Part shown: positions 57,650 through 64,000 of the stretch, piece by piece
How the letters are laid out: each line of letters starts with the position of its first letter
Position numbering within the stretch: position 1 is the stretch's first letter
NCBI RefSeq assembly: GCF_017086465.1
Contig: NZ_CP070961.1
Location: forward strand, 3,224,001-3,288,000
Direction: 5' to 3'
Length of the DNA: 64,000 nucleotides
Origin: Nocardioides sp. zg-1228
Lineage (GTDB): Bacteria; Actinomycetota; Actinomycetes; Propionibacteriales; Nocardioidaceae
The notes under the pieces: model-generated
Told to the model about the DNA's origin: nothing
Databases searched by the model: none
The model's input: only the letters and a program-made list of their open reading frames with translations
Made by a program: the position numbers and the translations under genes

Positions 57650-59089
57650 TCAGGGTCGGGCTACCGCCCCGTCGTCGTAGGTGTTGCCCGTCCACTCGTT
57701 GCCGGGTGCGTTGCGGTCGAAGTCGGTGATTGGACCACCGCGTCCACACTTGCCGGTCGTGCCGCGCTCGAACACGTTGTCGATGAACCGGATGTTGCGG
57801 GCCTGGCCGGAGTAGGGCTTGCCGGCCGAGGAGCCGCCGTAGGCGCAGAACCACGCCGGGGTCGCCTTGAACAGGTTGTTCTGGATGAGGTTGTTCTGGA
57901 CCGGACCGAAGTCGCCGTAGCCCGTCAGCGGGGCCGAGCAACCCGCCTCCGGCGGGACGTCGGGGGCGTCGCAGGCGATCGTGTTGTGGAGGATCTGGGA
58001 GTTCATCCCCATGCGGATCCCGGACTCGTGGTAGTAGCCCGAGAGGTCCTTGAACTGGCCGTGGACGTAGGAGTCCTTGACCGTGCAGTCCTCAGCGCAG
58101 TTGATCGATCGGTTGCCACCGACGATGTGCACGCGTTCGGCGACGAAGTCGGTCTCGCCGAGACCGGTGCCCTCCTTGTTGCCGGCGTCGATCATCGTGT
58201 CCTTGATGGTGAGGCTGCCCCCGGAGGCGACGCCCACGGTGCCCACGATGGAGGAGCGCGAGACGGTGACGTTGGGCGCGGCGACGGTGAGGCTGCCGGC
58301 GATGGTCTTGGCGTCGATCACCGCGCCGGCCTGGGTGATGGTCATCGGCCCGGTGTAGGTGGTCAGCGCCGTGCCCGCCGGCACGCCCGTGTTGGTGGCG
58401 TCGGGCCAGCCCGTGCTGGTGGGAGTCGGCGTCGGCGAAGGCGTGGGCGTGGGCGTCGTCTCCCCGATGGTCGTCGGGCTGAACAGGACGTCGACCCAGT
58501 AGTTGGAGTGACGGTGGCTGCGCGTCGGGAACGTGGACTTCGCGCCGTAGCGATAGACGCTGCTTGCCTTGCGCACCGTGCGGAGGTAGTCGTTGGACCG
58601 CTGCTTCTTGAGTCCGCCCTTGGTCACGGCGTAGCGACCCTTCGGCGCGAAGACCGAGACCGTGTAGATGGTGCCGGGCTTGACGACGACCTTGCGCGGG
58701 AACTCCACGTCCACCCAGCCGGGGCCGCGACGGGGAGCGATGCGGGCCGTGGCGAGTCGCTCGCCGTCGGCGTTCCAGAGCGAGGCCCGCCTCGGGGTCG
58801 TCCCGGCGCCCTGGGCGATCTTGTAGACACGCGAGCCGGCGATCTTTCCCTTGCGGAGGACCTTGAACCGCAGTCCCAGCTCCACCGACCTGGCGTCCGG
58901 GTCCTTCGCGACCTTGGTCGGCGCCTTGGCACCGAACAGAGTGACGGGTGCCACGGCCCGGGGCTCCGTGCCGGGGACCGCCGGCGACGGCGTCGCCTCG
59001 ACGGTCACCGCCGCAACGAGTGCAGCGACAGCTGCGAGCGCCAAGGCCTCAGATCGGGTGCGGGCGTGCTGACGTTCGTGTCGGAACAT
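57650..59089 (-). CDS. Secreted DUF4082 and parallel beta-helix protein
   Basis: A 479-residue exoprotein. Signal region about 1-45 (LALAAVAALVAAVTVEATPS). The DUF4082-like domain (about 50-190) has SVELGLRFKVLRKGKIAGSR, LWNADGERLATA and GTIYTVSVFAPKGRYAV. A Pro-Thr linker (about 210-230) follows, then a right-handed beta-helix of pectate-lyase type (about 245-470: ITQAGAVIDAKTIAGSLTVA, NVTVSRSSIVG, ILHNTIACDAPD, NNLIQNNLF). Such proteins bind or cleave polysaccharides. ATG 59089 (MFRHERQ) was chosen; the longer frame adds a non-signal N-terminus. It ends in a strong hairpin. Confidence 0.83.
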   Translation of the reverse strand: MFRHERQHARTRSEALALAAVAALVAAVTVEATPSPAVPGTEPRAVAPVTLFGAKAPTKVAKDPDARSVELGLRFKVLRKGKIAGSRVYKIAQGAGTTPRRASLWNADGERLATARIAPRRGPGWVDVEFPRKVVVKPGTIYTVSVFAPKGRYAVTKGGLKKQRSNDYLRTVRKASSVYRYGAKSTFPTRSHRHSNYWVDVLFSPTTIGETTPTPTPSPTPTPTSTGWPDATNTGVPAGTALTTYTGPMTITQAGAVIDAKTIAGSLTVAAPNVTVSRSSIVGTVGVASGGSLTIKDTMIDAGNKEGTGLGETDFVAERVHIVGGNRSINCAEDCTVKDSYVHGQFKDLSGYYHESGIRMGMNSQILHNTIACDAPDVPPEAGCSAPLTGYGDFGPVQNNLIQNNLFKATPAWFCAYGGSSAGKPYSGQARNIRFIDNVFERGTTGKCGRGGPITDFDRNAPGNEWTGNTYDDGAVARP

Positions 59090-59265
59090 GAAGCAACTTT
59101 CCGTGCGACAACGTGGACCATCCCCGTCCGGCCAGTAAGGCACACCCCGTGACCGCGACAAAGCCGCACACCATCAAACGGAACACATACGTCACACCAG
59201 ACCCAGGAGTGTGGCGGAATCAGTGATTTAGCCAGAATTTGGTATCAGATCGTTCCGCGAGTTCA

Positions 59266-60693
59266 TCAAGAACCCGCGGCCGCGACCTCAGCCAGCCGCA
59301 GCGCGCCGGCGTGGTCGGTCTTGCCGTTGGCCAGCCGCGGTATCCCGTCGACGCGCACCAGCACGTCGGGGCGGGAGTCGGGAGACATGTGGGCGGCGAG
59401 CAGGTCGCCGACCCGTTCCTCGTCCACGTCACCGTCTCCTGCCGGCACCGCCAGGGTCACCAGCTCGCCGGTGCGGATCGCGACGGTGATGGCGTCCATC
59501 CCGGTGGTCTCGCGCAGCACCCGGTCGACGTCGTCGAGGTTGACGAACACCCCGCTGCGCTTGACCAGCCGTCCGGACCGCCCCAGGCAGACCAGGTCGT
59601 CGCCCGCCGTGCAGCCCAGGTCGCCCGTCACCACCCGGTCCGTCTCCCACCGCGGATAGACGGGATCACCACCGAGGTCGTTCGAGGGACCGCCCAGCAG
59701 ATACCCCTCACCCAGGTGCGGCGACCGGACGGCGAGCATCTCCGTCACGTCGTCGCCGTCGCCCTCCTGGACCATGGCGGTCCGCCACGGTCCGACCCTC
59801 CCTCGACCGATGGACACCGAGCCATGTCGCGACGTCAGGTGATCCGACCGGTCGAACGCCGCGGCGCTGGCGAAACCGGCCGTCTCGCTGGTCCCGTAGG
59901 TGTTGACCAGCGTGGGCACACCGAAGCCGAAGACGTGCTCGGCCTGGCCGTGCGAGAGACGGTCGCCACCCGACCCCCACACCCGGAGCGAGACGGGGTT
60001 CGCCGAGCCGACCCGCTCCGCTCGGGCCAGGTCGATGAAGCGCGGCGCCACGCGGACGTGGGTGGCACGTGCCCGGGTGAGGAACGCCAGCGGACGCATC
60101 CGGTCACCCAGCGCGCTCGACACGACGAGAGAGGCACCGCTGGCCAGGGCCAGGAGCCAGTTGGTCATCGACAGGTCATAGGCGGGATGCGACGGCTCGG
60201 CGAGCCGGTCGCCCGGCCCGAGCCGGAGTGCGGCCGCGCCGTGGGGCGCGAACTCGGCAAGACACGACCACGTGGAGAGCACGCCCTTGGGAGCTCCGCC
60301 AGTGGAGCCGGAGGAGGTCGCGACGTAGCCTCCCGAAGCGGGGCCGTCGCTGGTCGGAGTGCGACCGGTGAGCCCCTCCGAGTCGACCACCACGTCCGGG
60401 TCGAGAGCCGCCTCGATGGCCGAGACCCGCTCCGGGGCCGCGGAGGGGTCGACGAAGCAGAAGGTGAGGTCGCCGGCAACGGCGGCGAGGAGCACCTCCA
60501 CCGCGTCGACCGATGCCGGCAGCCGCGCGACCACGACCGGGCGTTCGCGGACCGACAGGGACCGGATGCGCGCCGCCAGGTGCTCGGCGCCCTCGAGGAC
60601 CTCGGACAGCGGGCGCACCTTCCTGCGGTCCGACACCGTCGGCGGTGCGGCGCCCGCCGCGGCGGCTCGCACGAGGCCGTGCAGCTCGACCAT
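59266..60693 (-). CDS. AMP-forming acyl/aminoacyl ligase (ANL superfamily)
   Basis: Activates a carboxylate as an adenylate and loads it on a carrier protein. The 475-residue enzyme has A3 YVATSSGSTGGAPKGV (about 125-140), A5 NTYGTSETAG (about 268), A7 TGDLG, A8-like GRSGRLVKRSG and A10 Lys in ANGKTDH. It lacks condensation or thioester domains. It is adjacent to a carrier-protein gene (3 bp apart) and a PLP decarboxylase, an order seen with exosortase-linked EPS ligases. The acid it activates may be the amino acid handled by the decarboxylase. Exact substrate unknown. Confidence 0.88.
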   Translation of the reverse strand: MVELHGLVRAAAAGAAPPTVSDRRKVRPLSEVLEGAEHLAARIRSLSVRERPVVVARLPASVDAVEVLLAAVAGDLTFCFVDPSAAPERVSAIEAALDPDVVVDSEGLTGRTPTSDGPASGGYVATSSGSTGGAPKGVLSTWSCLAEFAPHGAAALRLGPGDRLAEPSHPAYDLSMTNWLLALASGASLVVSSALGDRMRPLAFLTRARATHVRVAPRFIDLARAERVGSANPVSLRVWGSGGDRLSHGQAEHVFGFGVPTLVNTYGTSETAGFASAAAFDRSDHLTSRHGSVSIGRGRVGPWRTAMVQEGDGDDVTEMLAVRSPHLGEGYLLGGPSNDLGGDPVYPRWETDRVVTGDLGCTAGDDLVCLGRSGRLVKRSGVFVNLDDVDRVLRETTGMDAITVAIRTGELVTLAVPAGDGDVDEERVGDLLAAHMSPDSRPDVLVRVDGIPRLANGKTDHAGALRLAEVAAAGS

Positions 60694-60696
60694 GCC

Positions 60697-60957
60697 TCAG
60701 GAGGTGCAGGTGTCGATGTGCCGCGCGAGCGAGTCGACCGTGCCGAACACCTCGGCGGTGATGTCCTCCTCGTCGAGCTCGAACTCGAATCGGTCCTCGA
60801 TCGCGGTGATCAGCTCGACCAGGGCGAGCGAGTCGAGCTGCGGCAACGAGCCGAACAGCTCGGTGTCGGGCGGGTAGTCGGAGGGGCTGCCGCCGAGCAG
60901 CTCGGCGAGCATGCTGGCCAGCACGTCGGCCGTCCGGGTGAGCATCATGTCGGTCAT
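60697..60957 (-). CDS. Acyl carrier protein
   Basis: An 86-residue carrier protein with helical ACP pattern and phosphopantetheine-accepting Ser in LPQLDSLALVELITAIED (about residue 42). An acidic second half (FELDEEDITAEVFGTV) is typical. AAAGG-type RBS is close to the start (AAAGGTGacgag). Co-transcribed with the AMP ligase (3 bp apart) and downstream of the decarboxylase. It holds the activated substrate as a thioester. Confidence 0.92.
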   Translation of the reverse strand: MTDMMLTRTADVLASMLAELLGGSPSDYPPDTELFGSLPQLDSLALVELITAIEDRFEFELDEEDITAEVFGTVDSLARHIDTCTS

Positions 60958-60976
60958 CTCGTCACCTTTCGAGGGT

Positions 60977-62266
60977 TCACACCAGCACCTCCAGCGGTGC
61001 GGCGTGGCTGAGGAACTGGGTAGGGCTTGCGGTGAGCCCGTAGGCCCCGGCCTGGAAGAGGACGACCAGGTCGCCGACCTCGCTCACCGGCAGGTCGACC
61101 TTGTCGCCGAGCAGGTCCAGCGGCGTGCAGAGGCACCCGACCACCTGGACGGTCTCCGAAGCGGCCTGGTCCATCCGCGTCCCCACTGCGATCGGGTAGT
61201 TGCGCCGGATCACCTGGCCGAAGTTGCCGGACGCCGCCAGCTGGTGGTGCATGCCGCCGTCCACCACCACGAACGTGGTGCCGCGGGAGACCTTCCGGTC
61301 GACGACGCGGGTCACGTAGACCCCGGCCTCGCCGACGATGTATCGGCCGAGCTCGAGCAGGACGCGGGCGTCCGGGAAGGCCGGTCGCAGCCGGTCGCGC
61401 ATCAGCTGATGGAGGTTGTCGCCCATCGCACCGAGGTCGAGCGGCTGCTCCTTGCCGTAGTACGGGATGCCGAAGCCGCCGCCCAGGTTGAAGTAGGTCG
61501 GCGTCGCCGACATGGCCTCGGCCATCCGCATGACCAGGTCGACCGTCTCGCGCTGCGCCTTCATGAGGATGTCCGCATGGAGGTTCTGCGACCCGGCGAA
61601 GACGTGGAAGCCGCGCAGGTCGAGGTCCCGGACCTCGAGCTCGCGGACCAGGCTCGGTACGTCCTCGGCGTCCACCCCGAACTGCTGGGGGCCGCCACCC
61701 ATCCGCATCCCGGAGCCCTTCACCTCGAAGTCGGGGTTGACCCGGATGGCCACGACCGGCCGGATCCCCATCCGGGCGGCGACGGCGGTGATCCGCTCGG
61801 CTTCGAGCCGCGACTCGATCTCGATGACGACCCCTGCGGCAACCGCCTGGGACAGCTCCTCGACGGACTTGCCCGGCCCGGCGAAGCTGACCGTCTCCGG
61901 CGCGGCCGGCGTATCGAGGGCGAGCCGCATCTCGGCACCTGAGGCGACGTCGAGGGAGTCGACGATTCGGCTGAGGTGCTGCACCAGGGCAGGCATGGGG
62001 TTCGCCTTGACGGCGTAGCTGATCTCGAGGTCGGCGGGGAGAGCGGCCCGGAGTGCGGCGATGCGGTCCGTCAGCATGGCCCGGTCGTAGGCGAAGAACG
62101 GTGTGCTGCCGATGCGGTCGGCGAGGCGGCGTACGGGCACTCCTCCCACCAGCAGGTCCGGTCCTTGCGAGACCCGGGCGCTCGGCCGCACGGCGGGAGC
62201 CGGCTCCTTCGAGGGTGCCGCGGCCGCCGCCGGGGCGGGGAGAGCGGTGGCGGGCTGGGCAGTCAC
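60977..62266 (-). CDS. PLP-dependent decarboxylase, fold type III (Orn/DAP/Lys decarboxylase family)
   Basis: A 429-residue enzyme with alanine-racemase-like barrel and C-terminal beta domain. The PLP Lys is in SYAVKANPMPALV (about 82). GFHVFAGSQN (His stacking PLP), FNLGGGFGIPYYG (phosphate loop) and ELGRYIVGEAGVYVT follow, and the second-chain Cys/Asp site is GCLCTPLDLLGDKV. It decarboxylates a diamino acid or related substrate. Family resemblance is to those in exosortase-linked EPS clusters. An N-terminal Ala/Pro extension (about 1-35) is disordered. GTG 62266 was used; ATG 62299 is an alternative overlapping the upstream gene. Confidence 0.85.
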   Translation of the reverse strand: MTAQPATALPAPAAAAAPSKEPAPAVRPSARVSQGPDLLVGGVPVRRLADRIGSTPFFAYDRAMLTDRIAALRAALPADLEISYAVKANPMPALVQHLSRIVDSLDVASGAEMRLALDTPAAPETVSFAGPGKSVEELSQAVAAGVVIEIESRLEAERITAVAARMGIRPVVAIRVNPDFEVKGSGMRMGGGPQQFGVDAEDVPSLVRELEVRDLDLRGFHVFAGSQNLHADILMKAQRETVDLVMRMAEAMSATPTYFNLGGGFGIPYYGKEQPLDLGAMGDNLHQLMRDRLRPAFPDARVLLELGRYIVGEAGVYVTRVVDRKVSRGTTFVVVDGGMHHQLAASGNFGQVIRRNYPIAVGTRMDQAASETVQVVGCLCTPLDLLGDKVDLPVSEVGDLVVLFQAGAYGLTASPTQFLSHAAPLEVLV

Positions 62267-62283
62267 TGCACCGATCCCGTCCC

Positions 62284-63138
62284 TCACCACGCGAGGCATG
62301 TCAGCTCGCTGTAGAGGTAGTCGATGTGCTCCGGCGCCAGGGTCGGGCTGCGGAACATCTTGGGACGGGGCCGGGCCAGCTGCCGCCCGTGGCGCACGCT
62401 GCCGCCGGCGACTCGATGCTCCACCAGGGTCATCGGGATCCGGTGCCTGGTGAGCAGGTGGCCGGCGACCTGGCCGGCGGCCGTGCGGAACAGGTCCGGG
62501 TTGCTGACATGGAGGATCGTCCCGAACGCGCGCACGTTCTTGCGCCGGTCGTGGCGGAAGACCACGTGACAGTGCTCGCGGGGCGTGCTGACGAGGAGGT
62601 GCTTGGCAGCGGCTGCGCGCACGTGGTCGCGGTAGCGGTCGAGCTCCGCGGGCGTCAGCGTCTCGAGGAGATCCTGGGCGTCGCTCGAGACGCGGACCCC
62701 GTTCCGGGGCGTGGCCGGCAGGTTGGGGACCAGGTCGGTCGTGGTGTCGAGGTCGGCGAAGTGCAGCTTGCGGTTGAGCGGCACGACGTTGCCACTCGGC
62801 GAGAAGTCGGTGAAGTGGTAGCCCTCCTGCGCGAGCAGCCGGGTCAGGAGGCGCGTGCCGCGGTGCCGGTGACCCTCGAGGACACACCATGCTCCGAGGT
62901 TGCAGAACCGTTCGACCGAGCCGCCGACGACCCGGTCGGAGTAGTAGGCGAGGTAGGCGCCGACGACCTGTCCGTCCTGGCGGAGGTGGTAGCCATGGTT
63001 GGGCTGGTCCACCAGCCACGGCACCGCGAGCGCCTCGACCCACTGCTGGGGCGCGACGCGGGCGTTGAGGTGCTGGTGCAGGAACCGGCCGACCTCGGGA
63101 AGGTCACGAGACGTGATTGGCTCGACGTGCACCCCCAC
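62284..63138 (-). CDS. GNAT-like acetyltransferase of the polysaccharide cluster
   Basis: A 284-residue protein with GNAT-like features in two halves: VEPITSRDLPEVGRFLHQHL and GQVVGAYLAYYS; NLGAWCVLEGHRHRGTRLLTRLL is the acetyl-CoA loop with RxxG-type motif (about 90-110). The C-terminal half contains HCHVVFRHDRRKNVRAFG. It may acylate a glycan or the amine made by the neighbouring decarboxylase. GTG 63138 is supported by GAGGAGG at 6 nt. It is transcribed together with the decarboxylase gene (17-18 bp gap) and leads the leftward arm of this part. Confidence 0.7.
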   Translation of the reverse strand: MGVHVEPITSRDLPEVGRFLHQHLNARVAPQQWVEALAVPWLVDQPNHGYHLRQDGQVVGAYLAYYSDRVVGGSVERFCNLGAWCVLEGHRHRGTRLLTRLLAQEGYHFTDFSPSGNVVPLNRKLHFADLDTTTDLVPNLPATPRNGVRVSSDAQDLLETLTPAELDRYRDHVRAAAAKHLLVSTPREHCHVVFRHDRRKNVRAFGTILHVSNPDLFRTAAGQVAGHLLTRHRIPMTLVEHRVAGGSVRHGRQLARPRPKMFRSPTLAPEHIDYLYSELTCLAW

Positions 63139-63380
63139 GCTGGCCCTCCTCGAGCTCGAGCGCCCGCGTGCTGATCCCACCCGCGGCGCTTCCCCACACC
63201 GAGCCCCGATCGGGACCGATGGCGATCACGCTAGATCCGTCCGGACCGCGGATGCGCCGTGGCGGACGCGCATACCCAACTCATGGGATGTAGGACCGGG
63301 AAGTCCCTCCGCGATCCCGGCGCCACGCTCGACTGGAGGTGCGCGGGCACCTGCTCGCGGTGGGTGAGGGGGGAAGCGTC

Positions 63381-64000
63381 ATGCGCCGAGGATCGGCTGC
63401 CCGGGTCGTCCACCTCTGCTTCCACGGGATCGGTCGCCCGGCGCGCGACCTCGAGGACGGCGAGGAGCCCTACTGGATCACCGCCGACACCTACCAGCGC
63501 GTGCTCGACGAGGTCGCCGGCGACCCTCGGGTGCGGCTCAGCTTCGACGACGGCAACGCGTCGGACCTGGAGATCGGCCTGCCCGCGCTCGTGGAGCGCG
63601 GCCTCACCGCCACCTTCTACGTCCTGGCCGCCCGCCTCGACCGGCCGGGCAGCCTGGCGCGCGGCGACGTCCGCGAGCTGTCGCGCGCCGGCATGACCAT
63701 CGGCTCGCACGGCATGGACCACCGCCCGTGGCGCGGCCTCCTGCCGGCCGGGGTGCGCCGTGAGCTCGTCGAGGCACGGGCGATCCTCGCCGAGGCCGCC
63801 GGGCAGCAGGTCGACCGGGCCGCGCTCCCGCTCGGACGCTACGACCGCCGCACGCTCGGTCACCTGCGGAGGCTCGGCTACGCGTCCGTCGCGTCGAGCG
63901 ACCGCCGGTGGTCCACGGACAGCGCCTGGCTCCAGCCCCGGTTCAGCGTCCGCTCGCACGACACACCCCACTCGGTCCGCCGGGAGATGCTCACGCCCCA
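63381..64000 (+). CDS. Polysaccharide deacetylase (NodB homology), 3' end outside window
   Basis: Removes N- or O-acetyl groups from a polymer. The first 206 residues are visible with no stop before the window edge. NodB motif 1, RLSFDDGNAS, carries the Asp pair and motif 2, IGSHGMDHRPW, carries the metal His pair; YVLAARLDRPGSL and LPLGRYDRRTLGHL continue the fold. ATG 63381 has GAGGGGGGAAG 4 nt upstream. The gene is divergent from the acetyltransferase across about 240 bp. Together with the sugar transferase it supports a surface-glycan role for the region. Confidence 0.85.
   Translation, partial: MRRGSAARVVHLCFHGIGRPARDLEDGEEPYWITADTYQRVLDEVAGDPRVRLSFDDGNASDLEIGLPALVERGLTATFYVLAARLDRPGSLARGDVRELSRAGMTIGSHGMDHRPWRGLLPAGVRRELVEARAILAEAAGQQVDRAALPLGRYDRRTLGHLRRLGYASVASSDRRWSTDSAWLQPRFSVRSHDTPHSVRREMLTP

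Overview
The window is about 64 kb of very GC-rich, densely packed DNA from an actinomycete. Codon use, the conserved eno-ftsB-DUF501-ppx and mfd-mazG neighbourhoods, a DUF664-type DinB protein and many GTG starts point to a Nocardioidaceae-type (Nocardioides-like) chromosome. No plasmid, phage, transposase or CRISPR signature was seen.

Layout. 1-5.5 kb: the end of a secreted GH3 glycosidase, a parallel beta-helix lipoprotein, GNAT and DinB enzymes, an unknown protein and a YchJ-family protein. 5.5-24.3 kb: an 18.8-kb catabolic island of two divergent operons around a GntR/FCD regulator. The leftward arm encodes a class III CoA-transferase, a fluoroacetyl-CoA-thioesterase-like hotdog enzyme, a complete TctCBA importer, a crotonase lacking the usual glutamates, a second CoA-transferase, a FAH-family enzyme and an AceE/transketolase-like enzyme. 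The rightward arm encodes the regulator, a two-gene MaoC/HTD2 hydratase, a TIM-barrel protein, a gamma-carbonic anhydrase, a FAD-linked 2-hydroxyacid dehydrogenase, a succinate-semialdehyde-type dehydrogenase, an Ldh2-type dehydrogenase and an iron alcohol dehydrogenase. The island lies exactly between two identical 25-bp direct repeats, one at the 3' end of ychJ and one at the 3' end of yigZ. This suggests insertion at a junction where those two genes once overlapped tail to tail.

24.3-48 kb is mainly housekeeping: yigZ, a YihY-type membrane protein, a TauE-type permease, cystathionine beta-synthase, a GDSL hydrolase, a Bax-inhibitor-1 protein, an XRE regulator with a membrane partner, an unusual tRNA with anticodon UAA, def, an ACT protein, uracil-DNA glycosylase, ppx, DUF501, ftsB, eno, a degraded APC permease, mazG, a SurA-like lipoprotein and mfd. 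These are followed by two paralogous secreted proteins, a Tat-exported M28 peptidase, a VOC protein, a guanidine-III riboswitch with its SMR exporter, and cysQ.

47.4-64 kb: an atypical LuxR protein and a sensor kinase/response regulator pair lead into a surface-polysaccharide region. It contains an undecaprenyl-phosphate sugar transferase, a lipoprotein, an MFS transporter with a 12-bp VNTR, a beta-propeller protein, an asparagine-synthase-like enzyme, a DUF4082/beta-helix exoprotein, an AMP-ligase/carrier-protein/PLP-decarboxylase trio, an acetyltransferase-like protein and the start of a polysaccharide deacetylase. The set resembles exosortase-associated EPS loci of Gram-negative bacteria, but no exosortase is visible.

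The least explained system is the repeat-flanked catabolic island. Its overall substrate cannot be read from sequence. One sub-pathway (iron ADH, semialdehyde dehydrogenase, FAD 2-hydroxyacid dehydrogenase) would form a coherent 4-hydroxybutyrate/2-hydroxyglutarate cycle.
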